A program made the translations under genes and the position numbers. From assembly GCA_023228295.1 (NCBI GenBank), contig JALOBP010000004.1:1-64000 (forward strand): a stretch of DNA of 64,000 bases, in the 5' to 3' direction. The DNA is from Methanoregula sp. Its GTDB lineage: Archaea > Halobacteriota > Methanomicrobia > Methanomicrobiales > Methanospirillaceae. Of the stretch, positions 26,484-35,394 are shown piece after piece (within the stretch, counting starts at the first letter, position 1; each line of letters opens with the position of its first letter). The notes beneath the pieces are model-generated. The model ran no database searches and was not told the DNA's origin. It saw nothing but the letters and a program-made list of their open reading frames with translations.

Positions 26484-27199
26484 AACAGAAAAAACTCCTC
26501 TATGCCGGCAAGGCAAAAACCGTGTACCGTACCGATACGAAAGGCAAGCTCATCGTCGAGTTCCGCGACGACATCACCGCCTTTGACGGCGGAAAAAAGG
26601 ATGTCCTCAAGAACAAGGGGAGCTATAATGCCGAAGTATCGGCCTTCGTCTTCCGGTATCTCGAAGAGAACGGGGTAAAGACCCATTTTGTGAAGATGCT
26701 CGATCCCCGCCACATGGTCGTCAACGAGCTCTCGATGATCCCGCTCGAAGTGATCGTGAGAAACATCGCTGCCGGCTCGATTGTCCGGAACTATCCTTTT
26801 AAGGAAGGCTCAAAACTCAACCCGCCGGTCATTGTCATTGATTACAAGGACGACTCCCGACACGATCCCATGCTCAACGACGACCTGATCGTGGCGCTCA
26901 AACTTGCCACCCCGCAGGAACTCCGTAAGATCAAGAAGATGGCGCTTGAGGTAAACGCCCTGCTCGCCAGACTCCTTGCAGCACAGGGGATCACCCTCGT
27001 GGACTTCAAGATCGAGTTCGGCCGGAAAGGCAAGACGATCTGCCTTGGTGACGAGATCAGCATGGACTCGATGCGCCTCTGGGACAAAAAGACCGGGGAG
27101 TCGCTTGACAAGGACGTGTACCGCTTCAACAAGGGCGACGTCATGGCAATCTACAACACCGTTGCCACGCGGATCACCAGGTCAAAGAAAAAGCGCTGA
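26480..27199 (+). CDS. purC: SAICAR synthase
   Basis: Encodes 239 residues from a GTG at 26480. AAAGGAG lies upstream, and the family start (KKLLYAGKAKTVYRT) confirms this start. Motifs include EFRDDITAFDGGKKD, EVIVRNIAAGS and DFKIEFGRKG. It ligates aspartate to CAIR with ATP in purine synthesis. The overlap with cofG couples purine and deazaflavin genes; F420 core synthesis itself starts from a purine-derived flavin precursor. Confidence 0.96.
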   Translation: MKQKKLLYAGKAKTVYRTDTKGKLIVEFRDDITAFDGGKKDVLKNKGSYNAEVSAFVFRYLEENGVKTHFVKMLDPRHMVVNELSMIPLEVIVRNIAAGSIVRNYPFKEGSKLNPPVIVIDYKDDSRHDPMLNDDLIVALKLATPQELRKIKKMALEVNALLARLLAAQGITLVDFKIEFGRKGKTICLGDEISMDSMRLWDKKTGESLDKDVYRFNKGDVMAIYNTVATRITRSKKKR

Positions 27200-27277
27200 T
27201 GATTTTAAAAACAGAGCACAAATACTAATGTCTTGTATGTGAATATCGTGTCAGGGAAACAAACCGGGTCGGATATC

Positions 27278-27559
27278 ATGACTGAAGAGACAATGGACGA
27301 AGCGGACATGCTCAAGTGGGCAAAAGCCTATGCCCACAAACAAGGTTTCCTCCTCAATACGGAGGAAAAACAGCTCAATACCGTCATTAAGGGGCTGGTA
27401 CGGAACAAGAACAAGTTCGGGAGGCCCTACTGCCCGTGCCGGCTTCGCAGCGGCGACGAAGAGAAGGACCGGGCAATCGAATGTCCCTGCGCATACCACA
27501 AGGAAGAGATCGCGACCCAGGGCCAGTGCCACTGCAATCTCTATTTCAAAGGCACCTGA
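27278..27559 (+). CDS. Ferredoxin:thioredoxin reductase catalytic subunit
   Basis: Encodes 93 residues from the ATG at 27278; the frame also opens at a TTG at 27233, which is less likely. The FTR cysteine pattern is complete: YCPCR, then ECPCAYHKEEI, then CHC, giving the [4Fe-4S] cluster plus redox disulphide. It reduces thioredoxin-type proteins with ferredoxin electrons. As is usual in methanogens, no variable FTR subunit is seen next to it. Confidence 0.92.
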   Translation: MTEETMDEADMLKWAKAYAHKQGFLLNTEEKQLNTVIKGLVRNKNKFGRPYCPCRLRSGDEEKDRAIECPCAYHKEEIATQGQCHCNLYFKGT

Positions 27560-27583
27560 TCCAGAATTCCCAACCTGTTTTTT

Positions 27584-28099
27584 ATGATCGCCGCACCGCA
27601 GGATCCCTGCTCTTATCCCCCATCGGGCGGTCTTGCACCGGTCGCAGGCCCCAAACCGGAGATCCTTATCCTTGGCAGTTTCCCGAGCCAGCTGTCCCTC
27701 CGGCATACCGAGTATTACGGCAATAAAAAAAACCACTTCTGGAAGATCATGGAAGCGTTGTCCGGAATAGACCCCGCGCTCCATTACGCAACACGAATCG
27801 GACAGGTGACGGCACACCATATCGCCCTATGGGATGTGGTCGCATCCTGTTCACGACACGGCAGTGCGGACGCCCGCATCACAATGCCGGTCTTTAACAA
27901 CATTGCCGGTTTTGTTGCAGCGCATCCCACCCTGCGGCTCATAGCGCTGAACGGGAGCACGGCGGCACGGTTTTACTCGGGCATAGCGGCTGGCATCAGT
28001 ATCCCATCAGTAACACTTCCCTCGACCAGTCCTGCCAACGCCCGAATGACACTCAACGAGAAGATTCAGCGCTGGTCCGTGATACAAGAACAGGAATAA
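27584..28099 (+). CDS. Hypoxanthine-DNA glycosylase (UDG family 6)
   Basis: Encodes 171 residues of the uracil-DNA glycosylase superfamily. Motif I is ILGSFPSQLSLR followed by YYGNKKNHFWKIM, and motif II is LPSTSPANA. This combination marks family 6 enzymes that excise deaminated adenine (hypoxanthine) from DNA and lack the usual catalytic Asp. It follows the FTR gene by 24 bp and may share its transcript. Confidence 0.88.
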   Translation: MIAAPQDPCSYPPSGGLAPVAGPKPEILILGSFPSQLSLRHTEYYGNKKNHFWKIMEALSGIDPALHYATRIGQVTAHHIALWDVVASCSRHGSADARITMPVFNNIAGFVAAHPTLRLIALNGSTAARFYSGIAAGISIPSVTLPSTSPANARMTLNEKIQRWSVIQEQE

Positions 28100-28107
28100 A
28101 AAAAAGG
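28097..28107 (-). terminator. T-run terminator between convergent genes
   Basis: A run of eight T on the minus strand (A on plus), preceded by CGGCC, lies about 18 nt past the stop of the UbiB-type gene. It is a plausible archaeal oligo-T terminator. Confidence 0.5.
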
Positions 28108-28124
28108 CCGTTGAAATATCTCCC

Positions 28125-29783
28125 CTACCGCTCCATCCGGAACTTGAGGAAGATGACGTGATAGATGGCATAGAACCCGGTGAGAACGGCAGCCGTGTAC
28201 CCCGCAAGGGCAATATAGGAGATCCACCACGGCAGATCAACCGGGCTCTTCTGGAGGACAAGGGATGATCCTACGACCAGGGCTGCAACAACCATCCCGA
28301 TCATCAGCTTGTCGCTTGCCTTGTCTGCTGCCATCTGGAGCTTCTCGATATCGTTTTCCACGATCTCGAGCTTGAAGGTCCCGGTCGAGAGCCGGCGCAG
28401 CATCAGGTTGAGGTTGCGCGGCATGTCGAGGAGCGCGTCAGCACCTTCCAGGAGGGACATTGATGCCCGCTTGATATAGCCGGCCGAGAGCGTGTTGGTG
28501 TCGGCCAGCTTCATCAGGTACGGGGTGACCTCCTTGCCGAAGTTGAACTTCGGGTCGAGCCGGATCCCGATGTCGAGTACCATCATGAAGACCTTTAAGA
28601 GGAGCATGAGGTTCATCGGCACCTTCAGCTGGTAGCGGCGCATGGACTCGGTGAGCTCAGTCACTACAAGGCCGAAGTTCATCTGGCCCACATCCACATC
28701 GCCGCCGCCGAAGTCGTGCATCATGATGTAGAGGTCGTCACGGAGGGGTTCACGGTTATCCTCAGCAATGACGATGCCAAATCCTTCAAGTGACCGGATC
28801 ATCAGGTCGATATCGTCCGTTGAGAGTGCGAAGAGAAGGTTGATGAAGTTCTGCCGTTTTTCCGGCCGCAGGATGCCGACAATGCCGAAATCCAGAAAAA
28901 CGATATCTCCCGCTTTTGTCACAAGAAGGTTGCCCGGGTGGGGGTCGCCATGGAAGAACCCGTCCTCGAAGATCATCTGGAGGTAGGCATGGAACCCGCG
29001 GACGCCAATCTCGTGCGGATCCAGGCCCATTGCCATGATCGCCTCGAGATCATCAATCCGGACACCTTCGATAAATTCCATCACCAGCAGGCGGGGCGAG
29101 GAATACTCCCAGTAAATCTTCGGGAAGCGGATACCGGGCACATCCCGGAAATTCCGTGACATCCTGTCAGCGTTGCGGGCATCCCGGGTGAAGTCCAGTT
29201 CTTTGACGATCTGGTGGGCAAAATCATCGACCATCCCCGCCGGGTTGTAGAGCCGGGTCTCGGGGAACACGGTCTCGACGCGCTCTGCCATGGACTGCAG
29301 GATCGCGATATCGGTCTCGATAAGTTCCGCAATACCCGGCCGCTGGATCTTGACCGCGACAACCGTGCCATCCCGCAGGACTGCACGATGCACCTGCCCG
29401 ATCGAGGCGGAGGCCACCGGGGTCTCATCGATCTCCAGGAACCCGTCTTCACAATTCGGGCAGGTCTCCTTAATGACCTCCATAACTTCAGAGAACGGGA
29501 TCGGTTTGGCATGATCCTGCAGCTTCTTGAGCTGTTCGATCATCTCTGGTGGCAGCAGTTCGGTCCTCGTGCTCATAATCTGCCCGAACTTTACAAATGT
29601 CGGACCGAGGTCCTCAAGTGCAAGCCGTATCCGCTCGTACACTGTCGCTGTATCAGATGCTTTACCCGTTGAGGGAAGCCGGAACCCCCTCTTTCCCGGG
29701 AAGATCTTCTCAAGGCCGAGACCAAAGCCGTACTGGCTTAGCACGTCTACGATCTGCGCATATCGCCTGATACGGGTTACCAT
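28125..29783 (-). CDS. ABC1/AarF/UbiB-family membrane kinase-like protein
   Basis: Encodes 552 residues. The family's KxGQ motif appears as FVKFGQIMSTR (about 60-70). PVASASIGQVHRAVL gives the Ala-rich loop with VAVKIQRPG carrying the lysine, and FFHGDPHPGNLL and DFGIVG supply the HxD and DFG catalytic segments. Two transmembrane helices lie at the very C-terminus. In bacteria and mitochondria the family supports quinone synthesis as an atypical ATPase; methanogens lack ubiquinone, so the role here is unknown, perhaps in prenyl-lipid handling. Confidence 0.92.
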   Translation of the reverse strand: MVTRIRRYAQIVDVLSQYGFGLGLEKIFPGKRGFRLPSTGKASDTATVYERIRLALEDLGPTFVKFGQIMSTRTELLPPEMIEQLKKLQDHAKPIPFSEVMEVIKETCPNCEDGFLEIDETPVASASIGQVHRAVLRDGTVVAVKIQRPGIAELIETDIAILQSMAERVETVFPETRLYNPAGMVDDFAHQIVKELDFTRDARNADRMSRNFRDVPGIRFPKIYWEYSSPRLLVMEFIEGVRIDDLEAIMAMGLDPHEIGVRGFHAYLQMIFEDGFFHGDPHPGNLLVTKAGDIVFLDFGIVGILRPEKRQNFINLLFALSTDDIDLMIRSLEGFGIVIAEDNREPLRDDLYIMMHDFGGGDVDVGQMNFGLVVTELTESMRRYQLKVPMNLMLLLKVFMMVLDIGIRLDPKFNFGKEVTPYLMKLADTNTLSAGYIKRASMSLLEGADALLDMPRNLNLMLRRLSTGTFKLEIVENDIEKLQMAADKASDKLMIGMVVAALVVGSSLVLQKSPVDLPWWISYIALAGYTAAVLTGFYAIYHVIFLKFRMER

Positions 29784-29881
29784 GATTAAAGGTTCGCGCT
29801 GGTCATACTTAATGCGTGCTTCTTATCAGGACCGTTGCTGTGCCGGGGGCCGGGCGGTTCACAGCAGGGAAACATAAAATA

Positions 29882-30355
29882 TCATGGCAGGACTGTGCCG
29901 GGATTGTCGTCCATGATAATGACCAGGTCGAGCGGTTCGATGGAAATGGTATCATTGCGGTCGATTGCACTGACCGGCATCAATGAGCAGCAGCTGAACG
30001 TATTGGCTGCATCAAGCCAGGTACCGGGGCACATCTCCCCGGGCGTTACGATCATGCCTCCCAGCCCATCACAGGTCCGGAGCTCGTACGTGCCCGCCGG
30101 GGTACTGGAAATGGCGCTCTGCACCGTCGGCTGCGCAGGGGACTGGACAGTAGGCAGGGGTGTCGGGGACAACGACGTCATCGTTTTTTTCGCAAGGGTC
30201 TGGACGTTCAGCGGGCCCGGATCCGTGGTTTTTTCAGGAGTGGGTGTTTGCCGGAGTTCCGGCCCGGGGATGGTGGTGCATCCGGCCGTGACGAGCAGGC
30301 AGAGGATCAGTATCGATGCCATGACCACGATGAGCACATGATTCCGGCGCATCAT
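29882..30355 (-). CDS. Exported lipoprotein of unknown function
   Basis: Encodes 157 residues with a lipoprotein signal peptide (ILILCLLVTAGC, Cys at about 26), a Pro/Thr linker and a C-terminal domain with four cysteines (TCDGLGG, MCPGTW, FSCC). The start overlaps the stop of the upstream exported protein (ATGA), so they form a translationally coupled pair. No family recognised. Confidence 0.72.
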   Translation of the reverse strand: MMRRNHVLIVVMASILILCLLVTAGCTTIPGPELRQTPTPEKTTDPGPLNVQTLAKKTMTSLSPTPLPTVQSPAQPTVQSAISSTPAGTYELRTCDGLGGMIVTPGEMCPGTWLDAANTFSCCSLMPVSAIDRNDTISIEPLDLVIIMDDNPGTVLP

Positions 30356-31410
30356 TGCACCTCCATCTGGTCTGCAGCGTTATTCAGGGTGATGACCATG
30401 GCCCGCAGGGTAGCGGAGAGATCTGGCGGAATGTCGGCAGTACTCGCAAGATCGCGGTACGCCATGGAGAGATCCTTGAGATCCTTCTTGGAGAACTGGA
30501 ACGGGGTATTTGCCATACCGAGGTTGCCGGTGGTCAGGATCCAGTTCGCTGCTTCCAGATCGGTTTTCAGGTTTATGAGCGGGGATTCAGCCGGGCCGAT
30601 ATCGAGAAGGATCACTGTGAGATCGTAATTGATCCGGTCCGTCCGTGCAACAGCCCGGAATCCCTGATCTACGAGAAACTGCATTCGTTCGGCTTCCGAT
30701 ACCTGCGCCTGTGCTTCCTGAACCTGATCTCCTAACTGCCGGGTTAGGGGGAGAATCTCGCTGTTCATAGCGATAATACGATCCTCGCTCTTCGATTCAA
30801 GGGCTGCATCAAGGTTGGGCCGTTTCGATGCAATCACATCCAGGCTCCGTTGGGCTGCTGCGGTATCAAAGCCCTGTTTTTCCAGGGAATCTAGCGAAGC
30901 CTGCGTTTCTTGGGTCCATGCATCGAAATCGTTCAGCTGGTTTGTCCTGCGGATACTCCAGTACGCCTGCTGTTTCTTTTCGATATAGGGATTGTTAGTG
31001 GTTGCCTCCGCAACCTGCTGGGATAGTACATCCCACTTCCCGTACCCCGTGGTCATCTGGGTCTCGGACTCGTTCCGGAACTGTGTTGTTATAACGCGCA
31101 TCTGCCGCGTAATGTTCAGGAAACCGGCCCGGGTGCTGGTTGCAGGAATACGATCTTCCAGCGCCTGGAATTCTGAGTAGAGCGCGTTCAGCCGGGTAGT
31201 ATCGGTCCCGAAGAGGGGGTAGATGTACGTGATCGCGGCTTTCATCTCCGTTTCCGTGGTAAATGCAACCAACCCGAGGTGTGCCTGACGGATAGAAATC
31301 TCGCTGGGGCTTAAGGAAGTATCCGCAGCGGCGCCTGCAACCGGGTTACAGAGAATAGCAACGGCGATGAGAAGAACAACAAATCCCTGGCCATACTGCA
31401 TCATCGTCAT
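30352..31410 (-). CDS. Exported helical protein of unknown function
   Basis: Encodes about 352 residues from the ATG at 31410, which has GGAG 9 nt upstream; the frame opens at a TTG at 31425. A signal peptide (GFVVLLIAVAILCNPVAGAAA) is followed by an almost wholly alpha-helical domain with long amphipathic stretches, as in the segment ending QLGDQVQEAQAQVSEAERM. It probably works outside the cell or at the membrane with the lipoprotein it is coupled to. It may be a helical-bundle sensor or scaffold. Function unknown. Confidence 0.75.
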   Translation of the reverse strand: MTMMQYGQGFVVLLIAVAILCNPVAGAAADTSLSPSEISIRQAHLGLVAFTTETEMKAAITYIYPLFGTDTTRLNALYSEFQALEDRIPATSTRAGFLNITRQMRVITTQFRNESETQMTTGYGKWDVLSQQVAEATTNNPYIEKKQQAYWSIRRTNQLNDFDAWTQETQASLDSLEKQGFDTAAAQRSLDVIASKRPNLDAALESKSEDRIIAMNSEILPLTRQLGDQVQEAQAQVSEAERMQFLVDQGFRAVARTDRINYDLTVILLDIGPAESPLINLKTDLEAANWILTTGNLGMANTPFQFSKKDLKDLSMAYRDLASTADIPPDLSATLRAMVITLNNAADQMEVQ

Positions 31411-31501
31411 TTCAGAGCACTCCAAAGACTTTTACCGGATATATCAACATCCTTGTGTTCCGCCTTTATTTTATTCATACGGTATGTATGTTTAGGAAAT
31501 A

Positions 31502-32836
31502 TCAGGATTGTGAAGTATTCGGATCGGAATCCTGGTCCGGGTCGTGCTTCCTGAAGACCACGATACGGTTCGTATTCGTTCCGCAGGCATTGTTATCAAC
31601 GCCCCAGATATTCGAGGTCTTGGTAAACGACTGCTGGTTAATCAACACCCCTTTGCACGTGAACCCGGCGGCTTTGCCCAGCGGGATAACCTGCTCCTCT
31701 AACCGTATCGTTCTCTTGCGCACCTCACCAACCTCGAAAGCTACGTACCCCCCGGGCCGGGTTATGCGGCAGAGTTCCACAAACACCCGGCCCATGACAG
31801 CGCACCACTCGTCCACGGTTCTTGCCATGGTGATCCCTTTCCCGACAGTATCCCTGTCAAGATTATTGAACCAGCAGCGAAGCCAGTTATCCTCCCGGTA
31901 CTGGACGATATCAAGGAACGGCGGGGAGGTGACGGTGAGCTGGACGGTGTTGTCCGGGATCTGCGGGGTTGTCCGTGCATCGCCATTCAGGAAAAGGGCG
32001 CTCTTGCCGGCACGGACCAGGTTCGATTTTTCTGCAGCCGAAAGCGAACGCAGGAGGCTTCTTGTTTTCTTCAGGATGATCTGGTATGTATCGCGGTACT
32101 CCGGGACCTGCTCCCGTTTTTTGTTGATCCGCTGCTGGCTCTGCGGGGAGACTGCCTGGTTGGGAGGCAGGGTGTAGACCGAGAAGAATCCTTTTGAATG
32201 GCCGGTCAGACGGTTGGTTGCCACCATCGCGATCCAGCGGTCGATCTGGTCCATACGGGCATGATCGTTCCGGTCAATGAGGTAATTTTTCAGGGAGACT
32301 ATCTCCTTCTCGGTATCGGGATGGAAGAACATAGAGAGATCGATATCCGCGGAACCGGCAGATCGGGGGATTGCCTTCAGACGTTTCCCGACAACGTCCG
32401 GATCCGGGGAGAAGAAGCGGGGTTCGGTCATGATCCGCGAGAGCGGGTTGGCATCGTTTGCCACGACATTTCTGCCGCAGAGGCCGGCCTCGAGAACCGT
32501 GGTCCCTCTCCCGCTGAACGGGTCGTACACCAGGTCGCCTGCTTTTGTCAGGCTGTCAATGAAAAAACGGGGGAGCTGGGGCTTGAAACAGGCCCGGTAG
32601 GAGATCTCGTGGATCGACGATGCCTGCCGCTGGCGGGGGGTCCAGAATTCGGCCGTGTATTTCCGGATGGTCTCACCCCCGATATCCAGAAGTTCTGGCG
32701 AGGTTTTTGTACCATCAAGGCCCCGGAAGGTACGAAGAACGGTGTTGATATCCGGATCTGCCTGCGTGGGTGAGGGGGTCACACTATCGTATGGTAGGTT
32801 GGCGGATGATGGTATAATGGTGTATTGGTACAGCAT
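31502..32836 (-). CDS. DNA (N4-cytosine or N6-adenine) methyltransferase
   Basis: Encodes 444 residues from the ATG at 32836; the open frame runs up to 33010 but that part overlaps the divergent gene and lacks homology. The SAM-binding motif DPFSGRGTTVLEA with NDANP is N-terminal, and the catalytic motif TSPPFLDIVQY is C-terminal, followed by TRPGGYVAFEVG. The order (SAM site, then catalytic motif) is that of alpha-type amino-methyltransferases. No restriction gene is near, so it is either an orphan regulator-type methylase or a modification enzyme acting on another nucleic acid. Confidence 0.82.
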   Translation of the reverse strand: MLYQYTIIPSSANLPYDSVTPSPTQADPDINTVLRTFRGLDGTKTSPELLDIGGETIRKYTAEFWTPRQRQASSIHEISYRACFKPQLPRFFIDSLTKAGDLVYDPFSGRGTTVLEAGLCGRNVVANDANPLSRIMTEPRFFSPDPDVVGKRLKAIPRSAGSADIDLSMFFHPDTEKEIVSLKNYLIDRNDHARMDQIDRWIAMVATNRLTGHSKGFFSVYTLPPNQAVSPQSQQRINKKREQVPEYRDTYQIILKKTRSLLRSLSAAEKSNLVRAGKSALFLNGDARTTPQIPDNTVQLTVTSPPFLDIVQYREDNWLRCWFNNLDRDTVGKGITMARTVDEWCAVMGRVFVELCRITRPGGYVAFEVGEVRKRTIRLEEQVIPLGKAAGFTCKGVLINQQSFTKTSNIWGVDNNACGTNTNRIVVFRKHDPDQDSDPNTSQS

Positions 32837-32902
32837 CGGTTGCCCGGACCGATACCATGACGAACAGAGGATGACAAGGAGATAAATTGGACACGTGAAG
32901 AC

Positions 32903-33691
32903 ATGACGACACACGGGCAGGATACATCCCCCGCGGCAGGGACGGGGCTGGGATTTATGGAGAAGACGAAATACCGGTATCTCACGAAAAGCGACCAGCA
33001 GCGGGGACATCCCCAGCCACCGCTGGAACTACCCGCGGATCCCGTGCTGCCGGTTTTTGAACTCCCCCGCCCGGAGACCATTACCGTCCCGCCCCGCGAC
33101 ATCAGGGACGCAATCGAACAACGGCAGAGTATCCGGTCCTATGAGCATGAACCGATTACTCTGGAAGAACTCTCCTACCTCCTCTGGTGCACACAGGGGG
33201 TCAGGTACGTCCACGGGACGCAGGCGACATTCCGGACGGTTCCTTCGGCAGGTGCACGCCATGCTTTTGAGACATACCTGCTGGTCAATGATGTCACGGG
33301 TCTCGAACCCGGCCTGTACCGTTACCTTGCACTCTCCCATACGCTCCGGCAGATAGATACGGATCCCACGCTTGCCCACCGGATAACCAGCGCCTGCTTC
33401 GACCAGCAGTTCATTCTCCGGTGCGGGGCCGTATTCCTCTGGACGGCGGTCCCCTACCGTATGACATGGCGATATGGTGAGCGGGGGTACCGTGACCTTC
33501 ATCTCGATGGCGGGCATGTCTGCCAGAACCTATACCTTGCAGCTGGTTCCGTGGGCTGCGGGGTCTGTGCGATCGCTGCCTTCGATGACGACGTCATGAA
33601 CGAGTTGCTGGGGATTAACGGTACCGACCAGTTCCTGGTCTACCTTGCTGCAGCGGGAAAAGTGAGAGCCCGTGTTGCGTTCACCGGCTAG
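32903..33691 (+). CDS. SagB-type (ThcOx) nitroreductase-fold dehydrogenase
   Basis: Encodes up to 262 residues; Met19 at 32957 is an alternative start, favoured by a TATA-like AGATAAATT at 32880-32888. FMN-binding nitroreductase features are visible: IEQRQSIRSYEHEPIT, VPSAGARHAFETYLLVNDV, and GHVCQNLYLAAGSVGCGVCAI. SagB proteins oxidise azolines to azoles in some peptide toxins, but stand-alone archaeal versions have no known substrate. No cyclodehydratase or precursor peptide gene was found nearby. Confidence 0.88.
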   Translation: MTTHGQDTSPAAGTGLGFMEKTKYRYLTKSDQQRGHPQPPLELPADPVLPVFELPRPETITVPPRDIRDAIEQRQSIRSYEHEPITLEELSYLLWCTQGVRYVHGTQATFRTVPSAGARHAFETYLLVNDVTGLEPGLYRYLALSHTLRQIDTDPTLAHRITSACFDQQFILRCGAVFLWTAVPYRMTWRYGERGYRDLHLDGGHVCQNLYLAAGSVGCGVCAIAAFDDDVMNELLGINGTDQFLVYLAAAGKVRARVAFTG

Positions 33692-34224
33692 GATGTGTGG
33701 GCGCCGACCTTGTCAAATGCCACAGGATACCGTACGGTTCCGCCAATACCATCAAGAGCATGGGGCCGTAACGGCAGAGCCATGAACGCATCATCCGGGC
33801 AGGGGAAGGGAGGGGTGATTCCGGACTCCTTTGCCGCGGTAAAGCCAAAACGGGGATAGTAGCCGGGGTGGCCGACCACGATTACGATACGGTGGCCGAG
33901 GCGGCGGCATTCGGCAAGTCCTGCTTCAATCAGGGCACCCCCGACACCCATGCACTGGTAATCCTGGTGAACGCCAAGCGGGGCGAGTGCGAGCGCCGGG
34001 GTCTCTACCGTTTCGGAGATGATAGTGATTGGACAGAAGAGAATGTGCCCGATGATCCTGTTGTCGTGCACAGCAACGAGCGAGAGATTCGGGTTGATGT
34101 TGCCATCGTCCCGCAGGGCATTTACAAGCCGGGATTCCCCGTCCTGTGCAAAGGCCTGGAAGTGGACCTCGAATATGGCAGAGGTATCCTCCGGGAGTTC
34201 CGGTCGGATGATATAGGAATCCAT
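33688..34224 (-). CDS. GNAT-family N-acetyltransferase (YhbS-like)
   Basis: Encodes 178 residues. It begins YIIRPELPEDTSAIFEVHFQAF and contains LAPLGVHQDYQCMGVGGALIEAGL (acetyl-CoA site, about 80-103), then VVGHPGYYPRFGF, the YhbS-type signature. It is likely an acetyltransferase acting on an RNA- or metabolite-linked amine. It ends convergently, overlapping the last 4 bp of the SagB-type gene. Confidence 0.87.
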   Translation of the reverse strand: MDSYIIRPELPEDTSAIFEVHFQAFAQDGESRLVNALRDDGNINPNLSLVAVHDNRIIGHILFCPITIISETVETPALALAPLGVHQDYQCMGVGGALIEAGLAECRRLGHRIVIVVGHPGYYPRFGFTAAKESGITPPFPCPDDAFMALPLRPHALDGIGGTVRYPVAFDKVGAHTS

Positions 34225-34335
34225 CTACCTATATATGACGGCTGGCCTGATAAGGGACACACCCGGAACCGTGAAGAACAGGCCAAAAGAAGGGAATGAA
34301 AGCCCCTAAAAGGCAAAAGCGCCTATCTTTTCGTA

Positions 34336-35235
34336 ATGAACGCGACCCTTCGGGCATACGTGGATTTATTCCGGCTCCAGTTCTTCTTTGCATGGCCCCT
34401 GCTCTTCTGCTCCGGGTATCTCCTCGCCACGGTCACGTACGGCGGGTTCTCGTGGTTTGAGCTGGGAAAAGTCGCCCTGATCGGTTTCTTCGGTTTCGAG
34501 GCAGGGCTCGTCCTGAATGATTACATCGACCGCACGTTCGATGCAAAGGACGTGGAGCGCAACCTGCTCACGCGCTACTGGCGGCTCTTTGGCACCCGCC
34601 CGATCCCGGACGGGCTCATCTCTCCCCGCATTGCGGCCGGGCTCGTCATCGGGCTGGTGATCCTCACCGCAGGCCTTATCCTCACCCTCCCGTACCCGCA
34701 TTCTATCTATGTCATTCTCCTGATGTTCTACTGCTATGCCATCGAGATCTTCTACCAGGAGGAGAAACGGGAACAAAAACACCCGTTTGCACAGGTAATC
34801 GGCCGGACAGATTTTGCCCTCTTCCCGGTTGCCGGGTATCTCTGCGTGGGGAGCCCGGACATAACCGCGCTCCTCTACTTTGTCTTCTTCTACCCGTTCG
34901 CCCTTGCCCATCTCGGGGCAAATGACCTCATCGATGTGGCAAACGACCGTGCACGGGGGATGAAGTCCATCCCCGTCCTCTTCAGCACAGCGGGCACGGC
35001 ATACTGGATTGCCGGGTTCACCGCAGTCCATATCGTTACCGCGTTCCTCTTCATGGCCGAACTCGGGTGGATTGCCCGCATGGGGATTCTCGCGGGACTG
35101 GTGCTGCTCCTGTACGCGAATGCCGTCATCCTCCGGGATAAGTCACCGGATGCTGCGTTGAAAATGCTGCCCTGTTTCCATGTCGCGATGGTGTTGTATG
35201 CGGCGGGGATTTGTGCGGGGGCGTTGATTGGATAG
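34336..35235 (+). CDS. UbiA-family prenyltransferase
   Basis: Encodes 299 residues with seven to eight transmembrane helices. The first Asp-rich motif is NDYIDRTFD (about 61-69) and the second is NDLIDVANDRARGMKSIPV (about 196-214); both bind Mg-prenyl diphosphate. Family members move prenyl groups to aromatic or glycerol-phosphate acceptors, and archaeal lipid synthesis uses one such enzyme. Whether this copy is that enzyme or acts on another acceptor cannot be decided from sequence. Confidence 0.87.
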   Translation: MNATLRAYVDLFRLQFFFAWPLLFCSGYLLATVTYGGFSWFELGKVALIGFFGFEAGLVLNDYIDRTFDAKDVERNLLTRYWRLFGTRPIPDGLISPRIAAGLVIGLVILTAGLILTLPYPHSIYVILLMFYCYAIEIFYQEEKREQKHPFAQVIGRTDFALFPVAGYLCVGSPDITALLYFVFFYPFALAHLGANDLIDVANDRARGMKSIPVLFSTAGTAYWIAGFTAVHIVTAFLFMAELGWIARMGILAGLVLLLYANAVILRDKSPDAALKMLPCFHVAMVLYAAGICAGALIG

Positions 35236-35319
35236 CCCATATACCCGGCACAGTCCGGGGCAGTGCAAAGTGGCCATGCACACGTTTTTGCCCCCGCCCA
35301 TACCATAAAATCCAGGAAT

Positions 35320-35394
35320 ATGGAGATCGAAATCTCAGCAGACCAGAGCCGGCTCCGGCCGGATGATATTCACATTATGCTCTCGAAGACCTAG
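35320..35394 (+). pseudogene. N-terminal scrap of a GNAT acetyltransferase gene
   Basis: A 24-codon frame, MEIEISADQSRL then DDIHIMLSKT, ends in TAG at 35392. The wording and spacing resemble the first residues of small GNAT proteins (IDxSRLxxDxIHxFLSxxYW), so this looks like the head of a gene whose remainder was lost. It abuts the end of the decayed gene at 35391. Confidence 0.4.
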
